DNA of 64,000 bases from Alkalimarinus alittae (lineage in GTDB: Bacteria; Pseudomonadota; Gammaproteobacteria; Pseudomonadales; Oleiphilaceae). The stretch's first letter is position 1; each line of letters opens with the position of its first letter. The position numbers and the translations under genes were made by a program. A model generated the notes under the pieces. It searched no databases and had not been told where the DNA came from. It saw only the letters and a program-made list of their open reading frames with translations. The stretch lies in assembly GCF_026016465.1 (NCBI RefSeq), contig NZ_CP100390.1:930001-994000 (forward strand). Direction: 5' to 3'. Below, one piece after another: positions 10,817 through 18,430 of this stretch.

Positions 10817-12915
10817 GTGAGTTTGATAAACTCCATCCGGCGATACAGCACCATATCGTTAATAGCCTAGGTTGGCCAGGCCTGAGGCCTCTTCAAGAAT
10901 CTACCATTCAGCCGGTATTAAATGGCGAACATGCAATTTTGCTGGCACCTACAGCAGGCGGTAAGACTGAAGCAGCGAGTTTTCCCGTATTTTCTAGAAT
11001 GTTATCTGAAAACTGGAATGGTCTAAGTGTTCTGTATATCTGCCCAATCAAAGCACTACTTAATAATCTGGAAGAGCGCTTAAGCTATTATGGTCATTTG
11101 CTTGGTCGGCGCGTTGAAGTGTGGCACGGGGACATTAGCGCTTCAAGAAAAGCAAAAATCACTTCAGAGCCTCCTGACATATTGCTCACTACTCCTGAGT
11201 CACTTGAAGTGATGTTGGTTTCCGGAAGAATTGATCAACGAAGCCTTTTTGCCAACGTCAACAGCGTTATTATAGATGAGGTGCATGCTTTCGCAGGCGA
11301 TGATAGAGGGTGGCACTTACTTTCAGTGTTAGAACGTATAAGTGTGATTGCGGGTCGAGAGTTACAGCGGCTAGGTTTATCTGCAACCGTGGGTAACCCT
11401 GATCTTTTATGTGACTGGCTCGCAAGCGCTTGCCAAGCTCGAAGAAGCGTTATAAACCCTCCCGCTGAAAACAACGTTATCCCTGATATACAAGTCGATT
11501 GGGTGGGATCAATTAGAAATGCTGCGCTTGTCATATCACGGTTGCATCGAGGTGAGAAACGACTGGTTTTTGTAGATAGTCGTTCACGAGTAGAAGAGCT
11601 TTCCATGGAGTTGCGGGCGCTCGGAGTTGCCACCTATGTTTCTCATAGCTGTTTAAGCTTGGAAGAACGTCGCTCTGCAGAGGAAGCATTTTCCCAAGGC
11701 TCTGACTGTGTCATCGTAGCAACCTCGACTTTAGAGCTGGGTATCGATGTCGGCGATTTAGATAGGGTGATTCAAATAGATTCACCGTTCACGGTCGCAT
11801 CGTTCTTGCAGCGTATCGGTAGGACGGGAAGAAGAGCTGGCAGTTCACGTAACTGCTTATTTTTAGCCACTAAAGAAGATGCATTTCTTAGAGCCTTAGC
11901 GCTTCTCCATTTGTGGAAAAAAGAGTTTGTTGAACCTATCGTACCACCGCCGAGACCCATGCATATTTTTGCTCAACAGGTCTTGGCGTTGACGCTGCAG
12001 GAAGATGGGATCATTCAACAGGATGTGGGCAAATGGATTGGCAATATGCCTGGGTTTTCCGGTATCCCAGAAGAAGAGAAGGAGTATCTGGTTAGTTATA
12101 TGCTTTCGACGGGCATATTGCATTCTGACTCAGGAATACTTGGGATAGGGCGTGCCGGGGAAAAATCGTTTGGCCAGAAGAACTTTATGGAGCTGTTTTC
12201 TGTTTTTACCAGTCCGCCAATGGTTAAAGTTTTTCATGGTAAACAAGAGCTAGGGGAGGTTCACCAGTTAACATTTGCTGTGAAGGAAGAAGGGCCTGCA
12301 TTACTGACTTTGGGCGGTCGTAGTTGGCAGACCAAGTACATTGATTGGCCACGAAGAAAGGCCTATGTTGAACCTACCGATCAGCGAGGAAGGTCTCAAT
12401 GGATTAGTGCGGGTCAACCCATGCATTATGAAATGTGCCAAGCGATTTCTGAGATTTTATCCTCTGAAAACATCCCTGAAGGCCTTTCGCAACGCTCAAA
12501 AACGCTATTGGAAGAATTGAAGGAAGAGTTTGATTGGGTTGACGCAAGTAATTCCACGTTACTCATTGATTCAGATCGTAATGTCCATTGGTGGACATTT
12601 TCAGGAAAACTGCTTAATGCGGCGTTATCGGAATCTTTAATAGGCGAAGCGGATAATGTTTCGTCAGACAATCTATGCATCTCATTTTCTCATGTTTATG
12701 ATGTTGAGTCATTGGTGAGTAAAATCAAAGAGATTATGGAAGATGACGAGATTCGTGTTCTCCTTTCTTTAGAAGAGGATTTTATCCAGGAGCTGAAATT
12801 TTCTGAATGCCTTCCACAGTCTGAAATTGATAGAGAAATTCTCGCTCGTTATTCAGTTGATAAGAATCTTGAACGTTTACGGTGTCTCAGATTGAGTGTG
12901 TTGAGAGTCGTATAG
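10813..12915 (+). CDS. brxHI: BrxHI, BREX type 2 Lhr-like superfamily 2 helicase
   Basis: DEAD/DEAH-box helicase that completes the type 2 BREX operon. Motif I is APTAGGKT at residues 45-52, the DEVH box IIDEVHAF is near 151-158, motif III appears as LSATVGNP near 190, and motif VI is QRIGRTGRRAG near 335. This is the Lhr-type helicase core followed by a 300-residue accessory region. It has 700 residues, typical for BrxHI. It starts inside the brxD stop and is the last gene of the operon: 168 bases without a gene follow, with no obvious strong terminator. Confidence 0.92.
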   Translation: MSEFDKLHPAIQHHIVNSLGWPGLRPLQESTIQPVLNGEHAILLAPTAGGKTEAASFPVFSRMLSENWNGLSVLYICPIKALLNNLEERLSYYGHLLGRRVEVWHGDISASRKAKITSEPPDILLTTPESLEVMLVSGRIDQRSLFANVNSVIIDEVHAFAGDDRGWHLLSVLERISVIAGRELQRLGLSATVGNPDLLCDWLASACQARRSVINPPAENNVIPDIQVDWVGSIRNAALVISRLHRGEKRLVFVDSRSRVEELSMELRALGVATYVSHSCLSLEERRSAEEAFSQGSDCVIVATSTLELGIDVGDLDRVIQIDSPFTVASFLQRIGRTGRRAGSSRNCLFLATKEDAFLRALALLHLWKKEFVEPIVPPPRPMHIFAQQVLALTLQEDGIIQQDVGKWIGNMPGFSGIPEEEKEYLVSYMLSTGILHSDSGILGIGRAGEKSFGQKNFMELFSVFTSPPMVKVFHGKQELGEVHQLTFAVKEEGPALLTLGGRSWQTKYIDWPRRKAYVEPTDQRGRSQWISAGQPMHYEMCQAISEILSSENIPEGLSQRSKTLLEELKEEFDWVDASNSTLLIDSDRNVHWWTFSGKLLNAALSESLIGEADNVSSDNLCISFSHVYDVESLVSKIKEIMEDDEIRVLLSLEEDFIQELKFSECLPQSEIDREILARYSVDKNLERLRCLRLSVLRVV

Positions 12916-13083
12916 GTGGCCGCTTTTATTGTTTGAGCAGTAATTAATTTGGCTAAATCTCTCATCTATTTTATCTAAAAGTTTTAACATGACGTTTTTC
13001 GCAATCTTTAGGACCAAAAACCCCTAGTATTTTGTTGCAAACTGATCCTGAAATTCAATCAAATAGATAAAAGGATCAATAAA

Positions 13084-13401
13084 ATGTTTCAATCAAAAAA
13101 ACTATCATCGTCTTCCGTTCGGGTTTTCCCATCTACAGTTAAAATTGTAGATAAAATGACCCAGGTTCATAATCACCCCTTGTCTGACAAAAATGGACTA
13201 TCACCGAAACTGCTCAAAATTACAATGGATTGGAGTGTCGAGTCAGTTCTGGATGGATCATTCGATTTTGCTGGGTTTCTTCAGCGTGTAGAGACGCTCA
13301 ATAGTCATGCAGAACGCGAGGCAGCGGTACTGTGGATGATGATACAAATAGAGAACGCACAGGCAGAAATTATTGAGGAGCTAGAAAATTTGTCGAACTG
13401 A
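13084..13401 (+). CDS. Unrecognised 105-residue protein
   Basis: I do not recognise this protein. It has a Ser/Lys-rich basic start (SKKLSSSSVRVF), a middle section with WSVESVLDG, and an acidic helical end (IENAQAEIIEELENL). It has no Cys pairs and no membrane segment. An AAGGA ribosome site stands nine bases before the ATG, which supports expression. It stands alone between the BREX operon and the zinc-ribbon gene, on the BREX strand. It may be island cargo or a small accessory of BREX; nothing in the sequence decides between these. Confidence 0.6.
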   Translation: MFQSKKLSSSSVRVFPSTVKIVDKMTQVHNHPLSDKNGLSPKLLKITMDWSVESVLDGSFDFAGFLQRVETLNSHAEREAAVLWMMIQIENAQAEIIEELENLSN

Positions 13402-13455
13402 ATCTGGTTATACGTAGTTTGGTATAGGGGTTGCATTTGAATTGGGAGTGTTAGA

Positions 13456-13512
13456 ATGCACACCACTAACTATTCATGGTTGGTACTCCTAGTCCGCCCG
13501 GAGTCTATTTGA
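13456..13512 (+). CDS. Possible leader peptide (18 codons)
   Basis: A short frame reads MHTTNYSWLVLLVRPESI and is preceded by GGGAG seven bases before its ATG. It ends inside the left part of the hairpin at 13492-13536, so a ribosome on it would melt that hairpin. It lies 85 bases upstream of the zinc-ribbon gene. This is the layout of a translation-coupled attenuator, but no homologue is known to me and such short frames arise by chance. Treat as a candidate only. Confidence 0.3.
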   Translation: MHTTNYSWLVLLVRPESI

Positions 13513-13536
13513 TCAATAGGCTGTTGTCCGGGCGAC
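13492..13536 (+). ncRNA. Candidate structured RNA / attenuator hairpin
   Basis: The outer arms GTCCGCCCGGA (13492-13502) and TCCGGGCGAC (13527-13536) pair almost completely. They enclose a second hairpin, CTATT at 13505-13509 with AATAG at 13515-13519. A competing hairpin, ACTCC at 13485-13489 with GGAGT at 13500-13504, uses part of the same bases. No run of T follows directly, so it is not a simple terminator. It precedes the zinc-ribbon gene. The function is unknown. Confidence 0.35.
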
Positions 13537-13597
13537 ACTTTTGCTGGTCTTGCATTACCTCAGAATTCTATATCATCTGAATTTTTGGAGAGTTCAG

Positions 13598-13798
13598 ATG
13601 TCTAAAACCGACGATAAAATAATCTGCTGTCATTGCGGGCGGCGCATAGTTCCGAGAATTTCATTCCGATACGGGGAGCCATATCGTTCATGGTGCCCAT
13701 TCTGCAAAGCGCGGGTTGACGAGGAGGACATTGATACCGTGCCGATGTTGATTCTGGTCTCACTTGTCATAGCTGCATATTACGTTTTCTGGGATTAG
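13598..13798 (+). CDS. Small zinc-ribbon protein with C-terminal membrane anchor
   Basis: A 66-residue protein. The ATG at 13598 was chosen over an upstream start at 13541 because GGAG stands seven bases before it and the zinc ribbon begins right after. CCHC at residues 10-13 and CPFC at 33-36 form a two-knuckle zinc ribbon. Residues about 48-64 (VPMLILVSLVIAAYYVF) form a single hydrophobic segment at the C-terminus, giving a tail-anchored layout. It stands on the BREX strand, and its end is 12 bases from the convergent gene at 13810. The biological role is unknown; zinc-ribbon/TM mini-proteins of this kind are common hypothetical cargo of islands. Confidence 0.65.
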   Translation: MSKTDDKIICCHCGRRIVPRISFRYGEPYRSWCPFCKARVDEEDIDTVPMLILVSLVIAAYYVFWD

Positions 13799-13809
13799 GA
13801 ACTTGATTT

Positions 13810-14115
13810 CTAATGAATCAAATTCGTTAACTCTGGCGCAATGACACCCTCGAATCTAGCCAATTGTGCCATTCGTAGTATTAGTAATGAGGATATTACA
13901 TCGGCGTCTCGTGGGTTTGGGTGAATATGTTTCATTCTACGTATGGTTTTATCTATTAAAATGTCGGCATCAAGACTATAAAAAGGGTTGTGCTTTCTGG
14001 GTGATGTCATAATCCAGTCATGATATAGAAACAGCAATTGTTCCATATCACTGTCGTATGTTGGCCATCCAGTTTCCTCTAGCCATTCTCCCACATCAAC
14101 ATTGATTTTTATCAT
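13810..14115 (-). CDS. TGWPT-motif protein, copy 1 (unrecognised family)
   Basis: A 101-residue protein on the minus strand. The start at 14115 has GGAG seven bases upstream and makes the length match its paralogue at 18430-18729; a start at 14226 would add 37 unrelated residues. Residues about 8-20 read VGEWLEETGWPTY. Shared with the paralogue are W, TGWPT, D, Y and W, SPR, LD, RMK, H, DA, LL, AR and EG, roughly 30 percent identity along the full length. No Cys pairs, membrane segment or known DNA-binding motif is seen. It points away from the replication module, so it is transcribed apart from it. The function is unknown. Confidence 0.7.
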   Translation of the reverse strand: MIKINVDVGEWLEETGWPTYDSDMEQLLFLYHDWIMTSPRKHNPFYSLDADILIDKTIRRMKHIHPNPRDADVISSLLILRMAQLARFEGVIAPELTNLIH

Positions 14116-14233
14116 CTCATTTTCTCCACATGGATTTCCCGTCCATGATATTCGTGGGAGAGATAATGCAAGAAAAAATTTCATTTGACTGAACAAAAAT
14201 GTGAGTAATTTTTCATGGCAGCTCATCTAAATA

Positions 14234-14257
14234 TGTAGGCATTGTAGGGGTTGTAGG
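14234..14257 (+). repeat. Three TGTAGG repeats at exact 9-bp spacing
   Basis: TGTAGG occurs at 14234, 14243 and 14252, followed by a GGGGTAACAGG stretch. The repeats lie in the 280-base gap between two divergent genes: the TGWPT gene reading left and the HTH/primase genes reading right. The place and spacing suit an operator or a repressor/replication-protein binding array. This is inference. Confidence 0.45.
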
Positions 14258-14396
14258 GAGGGGTAACAGGAGGCATTACTGGCTTGTTCGGTCAAAAGGT
14301 TGTTACGGTTGCGAGTTTCGCAAAAATATGGAGCTTTTTGGCTGTTGCGAATCTTCAGAATGTATGTTTCCGAATAACGTAATAAAGGCCATACAT

Positions 14397-14594
14397 ATGA
14401 CAAATTCTAATATTAACTCACCACAGCCCATTCGTGACGCTCTTCGACCAGTCCCTAGCCTCGTTCCCGCTATGTTGCCGGATGCTATTTCTGGGATCGT
14501 ATTTGACGGTGCAGAGCGTATAGGTTGCCAGCCTGACTTCTCGTATTTTGTATCAATTGGGTTACCACTCCTGAAACGGTGGGAGTGGCCTAAC
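14397..14594 (+). pseudogene. Remnant of the N-terminus of a DUF3987-type (YfjI-like) protein
   Basis: This frame reads IRDALRPVPSLVPAMLPDAI and then AERIGCQPDFSYFVSIGLP, which resembles the first 60 residues of DUF3987 helicase-like proteins of satellite islands. The similarity stops abruptly before a run that belongs to the next gene, and no helicase core follows. It stays in frame with the HTH gene at 14595, so a fused reading of 168 residues from the ATG at 14397 is possible (AAAGG precedes it). I read it as a deletion scar left when one replication module replaced another. The family match is from memory and moderate. Confidence 0.45.
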
Positions 14595-14900
14595 ATGAAA
14601 ACCAAAAGAAACTGCAGCGGCACCACTCCACCACCAGAAGAAAGTGTTTACAACACCGTTATTTTAGCACAACAAAAAGTCACCATTAACGCTCTGATTA
14701 CTAACCACGATGGTTCAATCACTATTCAGTTAAGGGAAGACTATAGCGTTATGCTGCCAGCGGCTAGGGTTTGGGAATTGCGGCACGACGTCAACTACAG
14801 AGTAGTTACCCATTGGCACACCAGCGAAAACGCCCAAGGCCATAAACACAGAAACGCGCGTTATGTGTTGTTACCCGGTCAACACAAAGGGGGCCAGTAA
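14595..14900 (+). CDS. Small helix-turn-helix protein preceding the primase (HTH_39-like)
   Basis: A 101-residue protein whose ATG at 14595 has GGGAG nine bases upstream. The core VTINALITNHDGSITIQLRE followed by MLPAARVWELR has the pattern of small winged-helix proteins (helix, TT/QLR, M-PAAR-ELR) often found directly before satellite primases. They are thought to be DNA-binding regulators. Its stop overlaps the primase start in TAATG, so the two are translationally coupled. The same frame extends upstream into a DUF3987-like remnant, leaving the exact N-terminus uncertain. Confidence 0.7.
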   Translation: MKTKRNCSGTTPPPEESVYNTVILAQQKVTINALITNHDGSITIQLREDYSVMLPAARVWELRHDVNYRVVTHWHTSENAQGHKHRNARYVLLPGQHKGGQ

Positions 14901-15928
14901 TGAACACCATAGAACTGGCAAAAGGCAACTATCAAGCAATTTACGCGGCTTTGTTTCCTGATTTGAAATACAACACTAAGCACCAGCCTTGCATTATTTG
15001 CGGGGGTAAAGACCGGTTTAGATTCTTCTCTGACTATCAAGAAACCGGCGGGGCTATCTGTAACCAGTGTGGAGCGGGCAACGGGATTACTTGGGTAATG
15101 CGCGCCCTTGGTTGTAATTTCAAGGAAGCCAGCAGGCAGATAGAAAGTATTTTAGGTATTAACCGCGACAATCAGAATAGTTTTGATGATGTGGTCATTA
15201 ACCTAAAGAAACAACGGCAAAAGCAGGAGGCAAAAGAACAAACCAGAATAAAGGCGCTAATCCCTTACAAGAAACACCAGCTTAATACATTGCTTGCTAA
15301 GGTCAGACCGATAACCGAGGTAAACGCAGCGTTAGACTATTTATGCAATCGCGGCCTTGGAGAATTGATAGCGAGTGATGATTTGCCGGAGGTTTGGGGA
15401 GCAGTAGAAAGCCTCGAATATAACGAGGAATCAAAGAAGGCGATTTACCCGGCGTTAGTTGCTCCCGTTGTTTCTAGTGGTGAATTGGTGAATGTTCACC
15501 GTACCTACATTGCCAACAATGGACAAAAGGCACCGGTTGAACATGCAAAAAAACTAATGCCTTCCATCTACCCCGGCGCTATGAAAGGCGCAGCAATAAA
15601 ACTCTATCCTGCAGGATCTCGGTTAGCGATTGCCGAAGGAATAGAAACAGCCTTGGCGGTAAGAGTGGCTAAACCTGATCTACCCGTATGGGCGACCGTC
15701 ACCGCTTATGGCATGAAAACCGTTAAATTACCGGGCATGGTAGCAGAGGTGTTTATCATGGCTGATCTGGACGCTACCGAGACCGGCGAGAAGGCCGCTA
15801 TTGAGCTGCAAAAGCGATTACAAAGGGAAGGACGAAAAGCAGTTGTATGCCTTCCAGATGGCGCTATACCAGAAGGGGCAAAAGGTATTGATTGGTTGGA
15901 CATGCTAAATCAGGGGGTAGCGGTATGA
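14900..15928 (+). CDS. P4-alpha-like primase: zinc ribbon plus Toprim domain
   Basis: DNA primase of satellite-phage/island replication. The zinc ribbon has CIIC at residues 31-34 and CNQC at 54-57, as in the P4 alpha family. The second half is a Toprim domain, with IAEGIETALAV near residue 248 (catalytic Glu) and FIMADLDATETG near 285 (DxD). With 342 residues it is a stand-alone primase, the helicase being the next gene rather than fused as in phage P4. It overlaps the genes on both sides by four bases or fewer. It would let the excised element, or its integrated origin, replicate. Confidence 0.85.
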   Translation: MNTIELAKGNYQAIYAALFPDLKYNTKHQPCIICGGKDRFRFFSDYQETGGAICNQCGAGNGITWVMRALGCNFKEASRQIESILGINRDNQNSFDDVVINLKKQRQKQEAKEQTRIKALIPYKKHQLNTLLAKVRPITEVNAALDYLCNRGLGELIASDDLPEVWGAVESLEYNEESKKAIYPALVAPVVSSGELVNVHRTYIANNGQKAPVEHAKKLMPSIYPGAMKGAAIKLYPAGSRLAIAEGIETALAVRVAKPDLPVWATVTAYGMKTVKLPGMVAEVFIMADLDATETGEKAAIELQKRLQREGRKAVVCLPDGAIPEGAKGIDWLDMLNQGVAV

Positions 15929-17805
15929 GCAAAGAAAGCGTATTGAGAGCCCTAACATCTGCAGTAACAGAGTCAGATTGCTCTAAAACGGCGTTACCAA
16001 CGTTACCTACGTTACCAGCCAGCAAAGACGGGTTTTCCGGTGGTAACGAAAGCCATAACAGTAACGATACCAATGTTACTGAATGGCCGACTTTAGAGGA
16101 TCGCCCTTGCTGGCGTTGTTATCCTGAGTGGGTAAAAGACTTAAACGGCGATGCTAGAAAGAGCGGTGTTTGGTATCACAGTGTTGAGGGTGAAGGGGAC
16201 AACCAAATATTAATTGATACCTGGCTGTGTACTTACCTATCAGTGGAGGCCATTACCTCAGATGGCACCGGCGCAGAGTTTGGGCGCTTGCTGGTGATTA
16301 AAGACCCCTACGGCCAACTAAAGGAATGGGCAATGCCTATGCGTATGTTAAGCGGAAGCTTTGAAGAAGGCCGAGGGGAATTGCTTAATATGGGCGTGGA
16401 GTATTGCCAGCGAAACAGAAACCGCTTAATGGATTACCTATTCAGCGAACACCCCAAAAGACGGGTATTAGCAGTCAACCAGACAGGATGGAAGGAAACC
16501 GAGAAGGGCCGCGTTTTTGTGATGCCTGATTGCTTGTTTGGTGATGTTGATGTGGTGTTTCAATCAGAACAAGCCGCACTAGGCGACTATGCCAACAATG
16601 GCAGCTTTGACGGTTGGCAAAATGAAATAGGCAAACGATGCAGAGAAAATCCTATCTTACAATTTGCCGTTTGTGCGTCCCTGGCGGGGCCATTACTCCA
16701 CCTACTGCATAAAACTAACGGCGGGGTTCACTTTGTTGGTGATTCATCATGCGGCAAAACCACGGCGCTAAATGTGGCTTGTTCCGTTTGGGGCCAGCCT
16801 GACCAGTTTATGAAAACATGGCGCGCTACCGGTAATGGGTTGGAAGGGATAGCCGCACTTAGGAATGACACCATTCTTGTGTTGGATGAGATCGGAGAGG
16901 CAGACCCCAAGGAAGTTGGCGGCATTGTTTATTCCCTTGGTAATGGTACCGGAAAACAAAGAGCCAACGTTAAGGGAAACGCCAGAAAGGTGAATAAGTG
17001 GCGCTTGTTTCTGCTCTCGAGTGGCGAACGTACTTTAAATGCCATTATGGGGGAAGCAGGTAAACGATCCACTGCAGGACAGCAAGTGAGACTTTTGGAC
17101 ATCCCTGTTACTGGTACTCATGGCGCTTTTGATGAACTGCACGATGCAAAAGATGGGCGCGAACTTTCTGATTATCTAAAAACCTCCTGTAACCGCCACT
17201 ATGGGCATGTTGGTAAAGCATTCATTCGCGACTTACTGGGAGAAAAAAGTGACCTAGGCGAAGGTCTGGAAGCCGTTAAACCATACTTTGAAGCAGAAAC
17301 CAGCAATCAGGAAGGGCGAGGGGCTGACCGATTTGCTGTAGTCGCTTTGGCTGGTGAATTGGCTATTAAATATGGCCTATTGCCTTGGGAAGAGGGTGAC
17401 GCAATAGAAGCTGCTTTAAGCTTGTTCGATGCTTGGCGAGAGCTGCGGGGCACTGGCAATGCAGAAGACACCCAGATAAAAGAAATGATTTTGGATTATC
17501 TCGATAAGTATGGTGATTCCCGTTTTACAAACCTTAATCCGAAAGCAAACAGCTTTGATACTTCACCTGATAACCGGCTAAGCGGCGCAGAAAGGGCGGG
17601 ATATTGGGAGGAAACCGGAGGCGAAAGGCAATACCGATTTTTAGTAGCTGGTTTGAAGGAAGCCACAAAAAGCCATGATATGAGGCGAGTTAAGCAGGCA
17701 CTTGTGTCTGCAGGTTGGTGGAGCAAGGACACTGCAGATCAAGTAAAAACCACTGATGGCAATAAACGCCTTTACCAACCATTGAAAATTAGAGGGGGTA
17801 AATAA
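15925..17805 (+). CDS. DUF927-family replicative helicase/ATPase of the island
   Basis: A 626-residue protein; the ATG at 15925 overlaps the primase stop (ATGA) and is preferred to an upstream start at 15892. Walker A GDSSCGKT is at residues 272-279 and Walker B ILVLDEIGE at 317-325, the typical DUF927 core. The N-terminal 60 residues include TLPTLP and a Cys/Trp motif PCWRCYPEW. The DNA encoding TLPTLP carries three CGTTACC repeats spaced 9 bp. DUF927 proteins pair with satellite primases and are taken to be the element's helicase. The frame is intact. Confidence 0.85.
   Translation: MSKESVLRALTSAVTESDCSKTALPTLPTLPASKDGFSGGNESHNSNDTNVTEWPTLEDRPCWRCYPEWVKDLNGDARKSGVWYHSVEGEGDNQILIDTWLCTYLSVEAITSDGTGAEFGRLLVIKDPYGQLKEWAMPMRMLSGSFEEGRGELLNMGVEYCQRNRNRLMDYLFSEHPKRRVLAVNQTGWKETEKGRVFVMPDCLFGDVDVVFQSEQAALGDYANNGSFDGWQNEIGKRCRENPILQFAVCASLAGPLLHLLHKTNGGVHFVGDSSCGKTTALNVACSVWGQPDQFMKTWRATGNGLEGIAALRNDTILVLDEIGEADPKEVGGIVYSLGNGTGKQRANVKGNARKVNKWRLFLLSSGERTLNAIMGEAGKRSTAGQQVRLLDIPVTGTHGAFDELHDAKDGRELSDYLKTSCNRHYGHVGKAFIRDLLGEKSDLGEGLEAVKPYFEAETSNQEGRGADRFAVVALAGELAIKYGLLPWEEGDAIEAALSLFDAWRELRGTGNAEDTQIKEMILDYLDKYGDSRFTNLNPKANSFDTSPDNRLSGAERAGYWEETGGERQYRFLVAGLKEATKSHDMRRVKQALVSAGWWSKDTADQVKTTDGNKRLYQPLKIRGGK
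15992..16048 (+). repeat. Iteron-like cluster 1: CGTTACC/GGTAACG
   Basis: CGTTACC occurs at 15992, 16001 and 16010, exactly 9 bp apart. The inverted form GGTAACG follows at 16042, with looser copies AGTAACG at 16060 and TGTTACT near 16075. The array lies inside the 5' end of the helicase gene, where it encodes TLPTLP. The same word recurs in both orientations in another gene (17864-17961), which favours selection on DNA over selection on protein. Confidence 0.6.
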
Positions 17806-18191
17806 TGTCTGTCGTCGCTCTAAAAGAATTTTTAAAAGATTTTACCCCCCGAAACCACCGAAAGGTAACACCGGTAACGTTACCAAAAACGCAATTGTTA
17901 CCATTAAAACCCGCGCCAACCGTGGGCGGTAACGAAGGTAACGTTAAAAACGATAGTAACGAGAAAGATTTGATAAACATATTAGGCGGGTATGGATTAA
18001 CTAAAGACTCAATAATGCGCGGATTGTCATTATGGAAACAGCCATTTGATGAAGAAGACCTGCAGGATATCAAGCAGGGAATTATTACCTTGGATAACGT
18101 TAGAGATTATCTGGCGCTTTGGATTGTCCAAAAAAACGAAATGTACTTGGAACTAAAAAGAGGTGCCAGCAAGTGTGCATTCAAAAAGTAG
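17805..18191 (+). CDS. Unrecognised 128-residue protein of the replication module
   Basis: The start overlaps the helicase stop in TAATG, so it belongs to the same transcript and is probably coupled. Residues 1-55 are basic and low in structure (KVTPVTLPKTQLLPLKPAPT, then GNEGNVKNDSN) and are encoded by the second GGTAACG cluster. Residues about 58-110 look like a folded helical domain (GLTKDSIMRGLSLWKQPFDEE). No catalytic motif, Cys pair or membrane segment is seen. It may be a replication accessory factor or initiator partner; this rests on position alone. Confidence 0.6.
   Translation: MSVVALKEFLKDFTPRNHRKVTPVTLPKTQLLPLKPAPTVGGNEGNVKNDSNEKDLINILGGYGLTKDSIMRGLSLWKQPFDEEDLQDIKQGIITLDNVRDYLALWIVQKNEMYLELKRGASKCAFKK
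17864..17961 (+). repeat. Iteron-like cluster 2: GGTAACG/CGTTACC with 12-bp palindrome
   Basis: GGTAAC words begin at 17864, 17873, 17928, 17937 and (as AGTAACG) 17955, all separated within each group by 9 or 18 bp. At 17873-17884 two copies face each other to form the perfect palindrome GGTAACGTTACC, and TGTTACC lies at 17896. This is the densest set of the word in the window. It fits binding sites for the island's replication protein, but lies within a coding sequence. Confidence 0.6.
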
Positions 18192-18430
18192 ACTTCACAA
18201 TACCTGCTGTCAAATACATTGGGGTTGATGCCTCAGTTCTTCGAAGCTTCTGCTCGCGTGTAATCCTGCACAAGAACCAGCTAATCCGACTATCAAAAGG
18301 ACTAGGCCTTAGCCTACATTCCCTACAAATAAATATTGTAGCGTTTGTTTTTCGTGAAATTGACGGTTGCATAATTAAACAGGTTGTTACCCTGGCTCGT
18401 CTAATAGATAGAGTTAGGAGGAAAAACTAA
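18173..18430 (+). CDS. Unrecognised 85-residue protein of the replication module
   Basis: I place the start at the GTG at 18173, which has an AGAGG about 10 bases upstream, rather than at 18119, where the frame would overlap the previous gene by 73 bases. The product is basic (ends DRVRRKN) and reads VGxDASVLRSFCSRVILHKNQLI then LSLHSLQINIVAFVF. It contains no motif I know. Its stop overlaps the ATG of the next gene in TAATG after an AGGAGG site, so the row of small genes behind the helicase is one translational unit. The function is unknown. Confidence 0.5.
   Translation: MCIQKVDFTIPAVKYIGVDASVLRSFCSRVILHKNQLIRLSKGLGLSLHSLQINIVAFVFREIDGCIIKQVVTLARLIDRVRRKN

Noticed and set aside
11235-11633. 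132-codon minus-strand frame inside brxHI
   Set aside because: Shadow of the helicase gene; low-complexity Ser/Thr/Arg composition typical of antisense frames.
14115-14226. Longer N-terminus for the minus-strand TGWPT protein
   Set aside because: The extra 37 residues are absent in the paralogue, and the internal ATG at 14115 has a good GGAG site.
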